Origin: Vicia villosa
Taxonomy: Eukaryota; Streptophyta; Magnoliopsida; Fabales; Fabaceae
Assembly (NCBI RefSeq): GCF_029867415.1
Contig: NW_026705327.1
Coordinates: 434,001 to 498,000, forward strand
Length of the DNA stretch: 64,000 nucleotides
Direction of reading: 5' to 3'
In this document: in pieces, positions 11,271 through 21,623 of the stretch
Position numbering within the stretch: the stretch's first letter is position 1
Layout: each line of letters opens with the position of its first letter
The notes under the pieces: generated by a model
Database searches by the model: none
What the model was told of the DNA's origin: nothing
What the model saw: the letters and a program-made list of their open reading frames with translations, nothing else
Translations under genes and position numbers: made by a program

Positions 11271-13269
11271 CTCAAAACTCTTCACAAACTCACACACGCA
11301 TTCTCATTTTCCCTCACTTTCTCTCAAAAAACACCTTCATCTCTCTCACTTTCTCTCTCGGCTCTCTCTTCCCAGCTTCCTCCAAAGTTTGTTACAAGGT
11401 GTAACAAACTTCAACCACCTAAAAACTCTTCCATCATCCATCTTCACTTTCCACCTTCGACCTCCCTCTTCCACCACCGTCACCACCGTAACCACTTTCA
11501 CCATCAACCTTCGAGAATCTCCATCGAACACCATCATCATTCTTCCACCATCATCAGTAGCACTCAGCCTTCACCATTATCAAACCAACTCCAAACAATC
11601 ACTATCAACCGCCATAATCAAAGAAAGCAAAACGAAACGGTTCGCATCGACTGGAATCATCGCTATTCACATCAAGAACAACAGAGCTTAGAGGAGCTTT
11701 CTGGAAACGTTAAAATTCGATCAGGTATGGCTCCTGAATCCCTCCAAACTCTCAGCTTCCATGTTAGGTCCGTATAGTGTTTGCTAGTTGTGTTGTTCGT
11801 TCAGATCTCGACCGCTATTGATGTATAGCACATGCGCATGTTTCCTTGCATATATTCGTTGCATCTTGATTCTGTGAATTGCACTAGTCATTTAGGATAG
11901 TTCGGGATCGTCTCGTGAAAGCCGTTGAGTTGTGGCATAATCTTGTGGTTTATGTTCGTAATATTAGAGTGTGATTCGGACAAAACTGAGATCGGATCTA
12001 GAATCTACGCGAAAATCCGAGCAAGTTAATACTTTTAGTTTCAATTTCTGGAAAAGTGATGAAATCGCCGCCGTGGGACACCGGAGAAGGCGACCGGAGC
12101 TTTGCTCCGGCGTCTGAGTCTTTATTTTTATTTTTCTTTCATGGCTGGCATACGTGTGGCGTCGGGATTGGCTTGTTCTCCCTTCAGTTTGGATATTTTG
12201 TCTTTTCTCAATGATTAGTGTGATGTGTTGGCGTGAGGTAATTGGCTTGTGAATCATTTTTGTCTTTATCCACTTAAAATCTATTTGACCAATTGATGCC
12301 ATGGTTCATCGTACTGTCACGTTACATTTAAATAGTGCATGCTGAGATAAATAATTGAAAATAAATTGAGTCAAAGCTGAATTGAGGAGTAGGTAGAATG
12401 GGCCGCGAACAGTCTGGGCCCTTCTTGTTTCTGGTTTCTGAATCACATCCTTGAACTGCTAATACACCACCACGTTTCTAAGATTGGGCCATGGGCGCCC
12501 CACTATTCGCACCCCTGCTTTAGGCCCAGTTCTGGGCTATTAACTTGGTTATAGTTCACACTAGCATTACTGTTACACCCCCCTGGTAGTGTAGATTTTA
12601 CTTTACATAAATTCTTGTTTTCATCCCTTTTTTATTTTATAAACCCCTTTTTAATTCAAATAAAAACTAATAAAAATGCACTTTTAGATATTTTATGCCA
12701 TGTGAATAATAGATTCGATTTTTGTTAATTTTTCTTAATCAATCCAATACCTTTAATTCCTTTTTTGCAACCCTTGATTTTGTTTTAACATTCCCTTGTA
12801 AATAAGTGTTAATAGATTTAGGAGTTTTAGTCCTTTCGTTTTTGGCCAAGTGATGCATATGTTCGTGAAACAAATGACATAGAAATAATAATAAAAGTAA
12901 TAGTTTAGGCTATTTCCTTTGATTCCTTTTTTGGTTAATTAGAAATTAATTTTTTATAAAAAGGTCATAAAAAAGTAGTAGTTTTCTAGCTTGATTTTGC
13001 ATTGATCCTTGGATTGTTTTCATACTAGTTCCATGTTATCTTTGTATGACACTTGTGTGATATTATTGCTTGTATTTTTGGCCTTATTTTTGGCCTACCT
13101 TGTTAATATCATTAGTATGCTCCTATTAGAATTTACCATGTTAACATTAGGATTTAGACTTGTATAGACAACTTAGACTAGAATTTAGGATTAGCTCCCT
13201 ATTGCATTCTTTTTCTTTTCAACACTTTTAAAATACTTAATAAAAGGAAGACGCGAATCACATCAAGAA

Positions 13270-13540
13270 AGTGATAGAGAAATGAGTGGGATTAATTCCC
13301 TAATCTGTTTCTCAATCGCTTAGTGGCATAGAAACGAGTGGGATCAATTCCCTAATCTGTTTCTCGGTCACTACTTAATGGGAGAGAAATGAGTGGGATT
13401 CATTCCCTAATCTGTTTCTCAAACATTAATTAATGGGAGAGATATGAGTGGGATTCATTCCCTAATCTGTTTCTCGAACATTACATAATGGTATGGAAGT
13501 GAGTGGGATTCATTCCCTAGTCTGCTTCTCGATCATTATA
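13270..13540 (+). repeat. Five-copy ~55-bp hairpin repeat in the E2 LTR
   Basis: GAGTGGGAT recurs at 13284, 13336, 13391, 13446 and 13501 (spacing 52, 55, 55, 55). Each copy can fold: most have an outer GAGAAA/TTTCTC stem and an inner GGGAT/ATTCCC stem. In the related E10 LTR the same place, immediately before the shared AAGGGCATTGTTAT block, is occupied by a different set of short hairpins. Confidence 0.8.
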
Positions 13541-14010
13541 CATTTTATGTGATTCAACTCGCAGATTAATTTCCCTTAAAAAATACACAACCAAAAACAC
13601 TTAAAACACCTAACAATGGTTCAAATTAAAATAAAGTAGAGAAAGTGGTGAGTGGCCCGGTATTGGGAACTGTTCATCACCCATCTACCCTAAAAGACAC
13701 AAACCAATCATTTCTTTTTCTTTTGCCTCGTTGGCACCTAAGGGCATTGTTATTTCCGCTCGATCGCATCGTAGGTCGTCCCTTATGCAAGAGCGCGAAC
13801 GTTAACTCCGCCCAATTAAAAAACACAAAAACAAACAGAAAATCGTGAGCCGAGCTACGGTAACTCTGATTCCTGAAAAGGATACGTAGGCAGCGGGGTA
13901 GGGCCCGTGCGAGTACATTTCTTTATTTTCCCTACATTTTGCATTCATTCGCATATATAGACATAGACATAGTACACACCCTTTAGATAGAAACAAACAT
14001 AGGTGGATAC

Positions 14011-14056
14011 CATCGAGTACGATAGGCGCGAGGGGTGCTAATACCTTCCCCTTGCG
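14011..14056 (+). other. Conserved two-hairpin module in E2
   Basis: Hairpin I is ATCG-AGTA-CGAT. Hairpin II has stem CGCGAGGGG/CCCCTTGCG (nine pairs, one G-U) around the loop TGCTAATACCTT. It is followed by TAACCGACTCCC. Confidence 0.7.
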
Positions 14057-14155
14057 TAACCGACTCCCGTGCCTAGATTCTCTGGTCGTAAGACCCCGTT
14101 CCTTCCTTTGTTAGGTTTCCTGATATTCCTTTCCCTTATGGGATAAATATATTGG

Positions 14156-14166
14156 TGGCGACTCTG
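14156..14166 (+). other. Primer-site-like word TGGCGACTCTG inside the E2 LTR
   Basis: Identical over 11 bases to the start of the E9 primer-binding site but located 24 bases before the LTR end at 14190, which is fixed by the GGCCC duplication. Confidence 0.65.
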
Positions 14167-14190
14167 TTCATTTTTCGCGAGCGTGCGACA

Positions 14191-17100
14191 GGCCCTTCTT
14201 TATACAAGTGATCAAAATGCTTGGGGCGAAGCACATGATTTATCGAAACAAGAAAATTACATCTCCATAAAAGTGACTCTGGGGACGTCCAATATGATCC
14301 AATTGTTGAGTTCCTGTCCAGGCGCAACATGGCAAATGAATATGGAGAGATCTTCTTCATCATTATCATCCACGGCGAGAACCTGACTTCCAGAACTAGT
14401 ACTGGCACTGACAAACACCTGAGAAATCGGGGGAATCACCTTCTTTCCAAGGATTGGACTGAGCTGAGTAGAGGAGGATGGTTGGTACCCAAGTCCATGT
14501 TTGTCTCGCTTCTCATGGATATCAATCAACCTGCCCCAGGCACCATGGGGAACACCAGCTTCTAAAAAGGCCTTGGCATCATTCAAAGACGAGAGGGGAG
14601 TCTGTCGACTGACACAATTTCCAAGGCTTGGAAAGGCGTCTCCTGTACTTCCCCTTCTACTTCCACATATCGGTATGTTGCCAGATTATTGACTACCAGA
14701 TCCTCTTCACCAGTGATCACAACGATTTTGTCATTCACAACAAATTTCAAACACTGGTGGAGAGTAGATGTCACAGCTCCAGCTGCATGAATCCAAGGAC
14801 GACCCAAGAGACAAGTGTACGAAGGGTTTATATCCATAACGTAGAAGGAAATATAGAACATATGAGGACCAATCAAGACAGGTAGATCAATTTCTCCTTC
14901 TACGGACCTTCTAGAACCATCAAACGCTCTGACACTCATAGTGCATGGCCTCATCATAACCCCATCCATACTCAGTTTAAACAAAGTCTACTTGGGCATC
15001 ACATTAGGAGAAGAACCAGTATCAATCAGAACTGGAGACAACACAGCATCCAGACACTTTATGGAGATATGTAACGCTTTGTTGTGTGCTTTACCCTCAG
15101 GTGGAAGTTCCTCATCACTAAAACCCAAACAATTGCCAGCAGCGATATTGGTCACCACCCCTTCAAACTGTGGCACAGTAATGTCTTGAGTTACATGAGC
15201 GGAAGCAAGAACTTTCATTAGAGCATCACGGTGAGCTTCTGAGTGCACTAAAAGGGACAAGATGGAAATCTTAGCTTGAGTTTGGTCAAGTTGATCAATC
15301 ACCCTGTAGTCACTTTTCTTAATGATTCTCAGAAGTTGTTCAGCGTCTTGGGCAGTACGGGTCTCAGGAGGATCAACAGTGACTTGCTTCCCCTTCGCTT
15401 GTGCATTTGCCTCTTTGTTGGTCTCTTTAGGAAGTGGCGGAGGGGCGGCGAAGATTCGGCCACTACGAGTGATGCCACTAGTCCCAACAATATTAGTGAC
15501 AATCGAATTACCCACTGGAGGATAATCGTACTTCTTCCCTCGAATATACACAGCGTTATAACTCCAAGGAACAGCTTTAGAGTCAACCAACAAAGAGGGA
15601 GCAGGAGATGCGGGAGAAAGAACCTGAGGATGGGCGCCCAAAGGAGCATTCGGAGCTTGAATAACCAATGGAGCTCTCGGAGCCTGAATAACCAAAGGAG
15701 TTCTCGGAGTATGGATGATCAGAGAAACACTTTGGGATTGCGTCATATCAGCAGGATAATAAGGAATCTCTAGAACAACCACTTCTTCATCAGAGATGAC
15801 CTTTTACACCCTAATGACTCCTTCATCCATCAGCTTTTGGATCTCATCTCTCAATCTGGCACATTCCTCAGGATTGGAAGAACATTGTAAGCAGAAATCA
15901 TGTAGTTCACACAAAACTCCTTGTTGCACGAGATGTTCCCTGACAGTTGCAAGCGGCATCTTAACCTCATCAACATCAGGTACCAGGACCTGTTCGTCAC
16001 ACAGTTCAACAGCATTGGTCGCACCCGTGTGGGGAGGCATAGGATTATTCTGCACATTAGGACCGGTAGGAGTGAATGAAATAATCTTGTCATCGAGGAG
16101 ATCCTGAACTTTGTACTTTAATGCTCTACACTTTTCAATCGTATGGCCCGGGGCACCTGAATGAAACTCACAACGAGCATTAGCATCATATCCTGGAGGA
16201 AGAGGATTAGGTGGAGGACCCATTTCACGGAGTTGTACCAACTGACCAGCAAGCAATTGGGGAAGAAGCTGGGCATATGGCATCGGAACCGGATCTATAC
16301 ACCTTTTAGGGTATCTCTGCCTTTGTGGAGCTCTTTGGCCTTGAGGCCTAGGATTCTGTTGACGATTCTGAGGAGCAACAACTTGTTGTTGTGGGATGAA
16401 AGGTTGCTGAGGTGCCACCCATGGTTGTGGGAGTGCAGCGGCGTACGCTTGAGGGACATACGGATTGGGAACAACATAAGGCATTGGGTAGTAAGGAGGT
16501 GGAACAGCAGAGTATACAGGAGTTCGACCTTGGTCAACTGAAGCATTACTGGTTTCACCTTCTTTCTTCTTCACAAATCCGGAGTATGGTTTTTTACCAT
16601 TGCCATTAGAAATGCTAGGACTAGTAACACCTTGAATGGTACCAGCTTTGACACAGTTCTCGACTCGTTCACCAATGATAACCACATCTGAGAAAGAAGG
16701 AGAAGTATTACTAACCATGTGTTGAAGATACGACCCTTTCAGAGTACCCATAAACAGATCAATCAATTCGCGGTCAAGGAGAGGAGGTTGAACTCGAGCA
16801 GCGAGTTCGCGCCACCTCTGGGCATATTCTTTGAAAGATTCTTCAGACTTTTGTGCCATATTTTGGAGTTGAGCGCGGCTGGGAGCTATAGCAGTATTAT
16901 AGTGGTATTGTTTCAAGAAGGCATCAACAAGTTGTCCCCAAGTACCAACATTAGCCCTCTCAAGTTTCATATACCACTCCAACGGAGCTCCAGTAAGACT
17001 ATCCTGAAAAAAGTGCATCAGCAACGGTTCATTCTCAGCATGAGCGGCCATCTTACGGCAGTAGGAACGAATGTGAGTCTCTGGGCAGGTGACCCCCTTG

Positions 17101-17390
17101 TACTTATCGAAATCTGGCACCTTAAATTTTGGGGGGATAACAATCCCAGGTACCAAGCACAGGGCAGAAGTATTGAAGCTTGACGTTTTGGTGACTTCAA
17201 CGGCCTTGAGGCGTTCCTCGAGAGCCTGGTACATCTTAGCAGCCTCAGTTATCTCAGTAGTAAGATCATGGTCAAGATCAATAACGTCGTGGTGATCGTC
17301 CACCAACTTAGGTTTACCACCATCAAGGCCCTCCCCAGGTTTCGGTACTCCGATAGCAGAAGCGGTAGGGGTCTCTTTGACCAAACTAGC
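14191..17390 (-). mobile_element. E1, gag-protease part of the decayed Tat/Ogre-like element
   Basis: The continuation of E1 on the far side of the E2 nest, sharing the GGCCC duplication. Minus-strand order is gag (about 17390 to 15800), protease (15782 to 14583), then the linker toward RT. The N-terminal part of gag, the leader and the 5' LTR are missing. Right of about 17390 the sequence becomes a plus-strand LTR fragment. The exact breakpoint could not be set and may lie anywhere from about 17300 to 17550. Confidence 0.8.
14257..17390 (-). pseudogene. E1 gag and aspartic protease, broken by stops and a frameshift
   Basis: Gag is recognised by IPPKFKVPDFDKYKGVTCP, FFQDSLTGAPLEWYMKL and SFKEYAQRWRELAARVQPPL (the retrotransposon gag core). 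A Pro/Gln-rich region follows (16300-16550), then a knuckle-like CEFHSGAPGHTIEKC and a Cys-rich tail. The protease has the canonical active site as VLIDTGSSPNVMPK (15011-15022 codes DTGS) and the late motif CLLGRPWIHAAGAVTS. Gag and protease share one frame, interrupted by TAA at 15804-15806 and TAG at 14988-14990. The frame changes near 14585, and the last part (DAKAFLEAGVPHGAWGR region) reads in another frame to a stop at 14257. The open frame extends right to 17543, but that extension is LTR-derived and not gag-like. Confidence 0.85.
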
Positions 17391-18738
17391 ACAATCCCGA
17401 CAACGACAGCCTCGCGCGATTACGCTCTCCGCCGCCGCTCGCATACTCCGCCGAGTCTTCTCCGTGACCGCCAGCTTCAACGCTCTAACACCTACGACAA
17501 CATCAACGCTCAGCTCGGGATCGCAAGAGCCAAGAGGATTCAACTCCGATCACCGACGACGCCCCATAAGTGAACAACAATCATTTAGTCAGCCATGAAT
17601 CGAGCTTATACGGGATTCGTTGCCTCCGAGAACGATCGAAGTAGGTACCTTTTAATTTCTCTAAATGGTTTCATTGCTTGCATAGTTTGAATCAATGTGG
17701 ACTTTGTTTTGATGAACTTGGTGCGATTTGTGTTGATGTTGTGCCAAGATTTTGAGTTCTTAATTTGAGATGTGTTTGTTTTATTATTTTGTTTCAAGAA
17801 TGTTTAACAGAGAAATGCAGAGAAAAAGAAGAAGGAAATTTGAAGGTTGGGGCGGATCCCATTTCTAGAGATAGGGTTTAGTGAATTTTCATTGTGCTAT
17901 TGGGCTCGATCTATGGCCCAACCCTGTTTTATTTATGATACACCCTACCATGATCCACTTACCTCCCTGGCTGATGAGCAATGAGCAAATGGTCTTTGGG
18001 CCTGCAAGTTAAACCCAACGAATTTCCTTGAATTTCCACTCCAATTTACTCATTTCTTAGCCCACTAATCTTTTATGCCTTCCTTTTTATTATTATTATT
18101 AGTATTAGTATTATTGTTTTATCTTCAATAGTTGTTTTAATCTTTTAAGTTTAAATAGCAAAAAAAAAAAATACAAAAAATATGATAATTAGACTTTATA
18201 TCCCGTATTAAAAAACATCAAAATATGTTATTATTTTAAATTCCCTTTTTTAGAATTTAATATGCTTATGTCTATATCTTCTTATGTTAATCTAATTAAT
18301 ATTTGTTAATCATTTCTCATGCATCATGTTATGTATATTTCTACTAACATTTTATGTTTATGTGAGGTATTCTCTTGGAGCTTGGGACGTTTCTCATGGA
18401 CACTCGCAAATTCTCTCTTGCTCTGAACATTTGCTATTTTATGTCGCATTTTGTTATAATTATGTAACTGTTTATGGGATGTAATAGTAACTTAGGATCT
18501 TTATTCTTCCGTATTTATTTTCCCGTAAAGTTTTAATTGTAAACCCCCATCCCGAAGCCGTGTAATAGCGTAGGATCTTTATTTTCTGCCTTTAAATTCC
18601 TGCACCATATAACTATTAGAAATTGAATAGGATTGTATGGAAAGACTAAAAGCAACATAGCATAACCCTAATTTTCAGGATTAATATAAATCAAATCACT
18701 ATTGTTTCACACACCCACCTTTAGGGCTTCCCCTCTTC

Positions 18739-18975
18739 TGTTGCCTTCGAATAATGGTCAAGTCCCTCGAACATATGGATGTCTTAGTAAGGTTTCCTCC
18801 TATTAAATATCATCATAGTCCCTTCGACATAACAGATCATAGTCCCTTCAATGTTACCTACGATGAAATGATCTTGTCCCTCGAGTTGCCTACGAAAATG
18901 ATGATAGTCCCTTCGAATACTAAGACATTCTTACTTGTTGCCTTCTGTGACCATCCGATGACCCCTCGATGACCC
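18739..18975 (+). repeat. Interspersed GTCCCTCGA / GTTGCC word cluster in E5
   Basis: Two GTCCCTCGA and three variants (GTCCCTTCGA or GTCCCTTCAA) alternate with three GTTGCCT words over about 240 bases. Same vocabulary and place as in E4 on the opposite strand. Confidence 0.6.
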
Positions 18976-19242
18976 GCGCATCCAATGTATAGGACTACCT
19001 ACCCTTAAATGGTATGGATAGTACTATCGCCCAAGGAAAGCCTTAATGAATAGGAAAGACCTTACAAACTTAGGGTAGGAACTCTTAAGCTCTTGCTCAC
19101 AACAAATCCACAAAAACTTTTCACACCATGTTTTCTAACATTTGTCTTTTTAGACACTACTCAAAATCAAACTGTTTTTCTAAACACACACGACACTTTT
19201 CAAACGTTTCAAACAAAACAAGTGAGCTAAGCAATTAAGAGC

Positions 19243-19289
19243 CCGTGGATAACCATGGATGCAAAGGGTGCTTACACCTTCCCTTTGCA
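19243..19289 (+). other. Conserved two-hairpin module in E5
   Basis: Hairpin I is CCGTGG-ATAA-CCATGG (one G-U pair). Hairpin II has stem TGCAAAGGG/CCCTTTGCA (9 perfect pairs) around TGCTTACACCTT. A TGGCGACTC word follows at 19373. Confidence 0.75.
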
Positions 19290-19732
19290 AAACCTACCCC
19301 CCGAACCCTCTTTTCTCAAGAGGTCTTTCCTGTTCTTTTATACCTTTCCTAATTGGATAAAATAAAAGTCTGTGGCGACTCTTGCTATCCGCGACATTTC
19401 GATATAAAAGTCAGTTCACAGTATTACAGCAGCCATAAGAAGTTTTGATACTAATCAATTAGAAGTAGTGACTCTGTTATTACTAACGTTTCATTGTCTA
19501 AGTTGATTCAGAATCTCGTTAAAGCAAAACAGCTGTAACTGGCTTTCCAGATGGTAAACACGTGTTCACTATTTCTGGACAAGCGTGCGTGCAGTTGAGG
19601 GGACGCCTACTTAGGTAACTGTGCTAATCACTTCCTTTGTCATAATTAACTCTCCTCACGTCACGTAACATTAAATGCTATCCATCATTTCTTTTTATTT
19701 CCTTTCCTTTATATTCTTCATACGTTTCATCT

Positions 19733-19737
<5 letters not shown>

Positions 19738-19764
<27 letters not shown>
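19738..19764. repeat. (CT)n microsatellite
   Basis: About 13 consecutive CT dinucleotides in the pyrimidine-rich leader before the env-like remnant of E6. Confidence 0.9.
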
Positions 19765-19769
<5 letters not shown>

Positions 19770-19833
19770 ATTCTCTGCATTTCGCATAAACCCTAGTTTA
19801 TTCATCCTCAATCTAGCATTCATCTTGAATCCG

Positions 19834-20323
19834 GTGGACGTTGATGACTTGGGCGCTTTTGGTTTCAAACCAGATGTGAAGTCTAAAGCTCAAGGGTGGT
19901 CGAACTTTTTGAACAAAACGGTTGGAAGAGCTGTTTGGTTCCAGGTTGAGAAACAAATCTCGGGGGTTGCCAACATTAATTTCAAGACGGATCTCTCAAG
20001 ATTCCAAGAAGTCTCAAGTCAGATCTCTTCTTTGATGCTGTTATCAACATTAACCCAAAGGAAGAAAACTTTCTTGAGATATTGGATGAAGTTAAGCATC
20101 GTGTTCTTGACTTCTATGTTAAGGGAAAGCCCCGTTTGAGACATTAGCTCTCTTCCTGGGAACGGTTTTTCAGATCCTCCTTGTATTCATGTATTCTCTT
20201 CCCGTAGAGCTTCTCGTCTGGACAACCATGCAGAGTTTCAAGCTTTCATGGCTAGGCAAACTGAGAACAACGCAGGGATTCATGATATGTTAGCTAAGAT
20301 TATGTCTAAGATAGGGTTGTAGT
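19834..20323 (+). pseudogene. E6 env-like frame remnant with a non-matching coding-like segment
   Basis: Only the C-terminal 30 or so residues (FQAFMARQTENNAGIHDMLA region, ending at a stop at 20321-20323) match the end of the E7 env-like protein. The preceding 300 bases (19834-20140) read as protein with plausible composition, first GFKPDVKSKAQGWSNFLNKT and GRAVWFQVEKQ, then after a one-base frame change NINPKEENFLEILDEVKHRV, ending in TAG. I cannot match this to any part of the E7 env-like protein or to a known family. It could be a diverged env-like N-terminus or a captured fragment. Confidence 0.45.
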
Positions 20324-21049
20324 CTTTGAGTCCTTGTAGTTTTCTTTGCTTGTTGAAATAGTGTTTTACCTGCATACCTCTCTTGTAATTCTTGTTCAAA
20401 TCAATGAAAAGTTTAATTATGTCTCATTCCTTTTGTCTCTTGCTTTACATTTGAATCTTTTATATTCTTTTTGATGTTATGACAAAAAGGGGGAGAAAAT
20501 GTTGATAAATGATCTGATTAATTAATATTATCAGTTACCGGGAAGAAAGTCCCTACACCACTAACAGAATTTGCAAGATTTGTGTTTCTAAGTGTTTTTT
20601 GCAGGATTGAAGACAATCTCAAAGGCTAAACACCAGAAGCAAAATCACGAGGAGAAGCAACTCTAAAGAATCAAGCTTTTGGATTCTTGAAGCAAGCTGA
20701 GTGCTAAGAAGCTTCAGAATCAGAAGCAAGAAGCAAGAATGCTATGATATTCTGATGCTAGAATATTCCTTCCTCTCTAATGCTTTATATGTTCTGATGC
20801 ATATTTTTATATGCTCTGAAAAATTTTATGTGTGTTCTGACAATTAATATATTTAATGAAACACATTGTATATGATCAGAAGTAGTCCATATGCTCTGAT
20901 ACATATTTTATGTTCTGATTCATTCATGCTGACTTTTGTCGTATAGATTTGTTCCGTAACATTTCAGGATGTAGAGATGCTCTGATGATGCTCTGGTACA
21001 TTCAACAATGTTCTGATACAATCTAGCATGAAGTGAAGACAAGAAGAAA

Positions 21050-21470
21050 TTCAAGCTCCGAAGCTATCTGAGGGAGGCAGAAATCAGAAGCTGTGAATAT
21101 TCTAAAGATCTAGGAAATTCAAGTTCTGAAGCTGTCCGATGGAAGTAGGAATCAGAAGCTGTGAATGTTCTGAAGATCAAAGATATTCAAGTTCTGAAGC
21201 TGTCTAATGGAAGCAAAAATTAGAAGTTGTGAATGTTCTGAAGATCAAAGATATTCAAGTTCTGAAGCTGTCCTAATGGAAGCAGGAATCAGAAGCTGTG
21301 AATGTTCTGAAGATCAAAGAAATTCAAGTTCTGAAGATGTCCTAATGGAAGTAGGAATCAAAAGCTGTGAAGTGTTCTAGGGATCTAAAGAAATTCAAGT
21401 TCTGAAGCTGTCCTACGGAAGCAAGAATCAGAAGCTATGAATGTTCTGAAGAAATAAGCTTATGTGAACG
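21050..21470 (+). repeat. 68-bp tandem repeat, six copies (E6 3' untranslated region)
   Basis: Units begin with TTCAAG(T/C)TC at 21050, 21118, 21186, 21254, 21323 and 21394 (spacing 68-71) and contain GAAGCTGT...CAGAAGCTGTGAATGTTCTG. E7 has five homologous units at 29186-29530. Confidence 0.85.
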
Positions 21471-21623
21471 TCTCTACTGAAATAATCAGGGAAGTCTTTT
21501 ATTATTAAAATTCTTCGAGTATCTATTTTAGGGGGAGATTATCTATCTCAGGGGGAGATTATCAATCTCAGGGGGAGACATATTCACACGTTGTCTATAT
21601 GCTTATGCTATAGCTGTGTAATT

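Larger units (their letters stand above)
2079..14190 (+). mobile_element. E2, solo LTR (about 4.7 kb) of a Tat/Ogre-like family, interrupted by E3
   Basis: It starts TGTCATACCCCAAATTTGTC and ends GAGCGTGCGACA, and is flanked by the exact 5-bp repeat GGCCC (2074-2078 and 14191-14195). Removing E3 leaves 2079-3638 plus 11048-14190, about 4.70 kb, which matches the 4.56-kb LTRs of E10: same first 20 bases, same last 50 bases. There is no internal region, primer site or second LTR, so this is a solo LTR left by recombination between the two LTRs of a former full element. It holds a TATA box at 11264, a pyrimidine-rich transcribed leader (11290-11700), a 55-bp hairpin repeat array (13270-13540) and the conserved two-hairpin module (14011-14056). 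The remaining sequence (2079-3638, 11700-13250) shows no gene. Confidence 0.92.
17391..19427 (+). mobile_element. E5, 3' part of a plus-strand Tat/Ogre-like LTR
   Basis: The right end GTCAGTTCACAGTATTACA matches the ends of E3 and E4, and the last 230 bases hold the two-hairpin module, the TAACC-like/ACCCCC tail and TGGCGACTC. The word cluster at 18739-18975 shows it is closest to the E4 family. The left end is not an LTR start: TGTCATACC is absent and the sequence passes directly into E1 gag on the other strand, so the LTR is truncated by an old rearrangement. Between 17800 and 18700 it is AT-rich with no gene. Confidence 0.75.
19428..21623 (+). mobile_element. E6, left remnant of an old Sirevirus-type Ty1/copia element
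   Basis: This stretch is homologous to the 3' half of E7: the pre-env segment around CACGTG...CTTAGGTAACTG (19559-19660), a short piece of the env-like C-terminus, the downstream PPT-like AAAAAGGGGGAGA (about 20486), the 68-bp repeats and three further GGGGGAGA tracts (21530-21580). It stops at 21623, where E7 is inserted, and resumes at 30974 with the true PPT and 3' LTR. The left end abuts the E5 LTR end. The 5' LTR, gag and pol are not in the window. Confidence 0.8.

Noticed and set aside
11044..11691. 215-codon plus-strand frame
   Set aside because: It lies in the C/T- and CA-rich transcribed leader of the E2 LTR; composition is Ser/Thr/His/Pro low complexity, no domain, and it starts just outside the E3 insertion joint.
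2079..14190. One 12-kb non-autonomous retrotransposon with a complex interior
   Set aside because: Three independent sets of LTR ends and target duplications explain the stretch fully as nested solo LTRs.
15276..15773. 165-codon plus-strand frame
   Set aside because: Antisense shadow of the E1 protease region, which has recognisable protease motifs on the minus strand.
16719..17183. 154-codon plus-strand frame
   Set aside because: Antisense of the E1 gag core.
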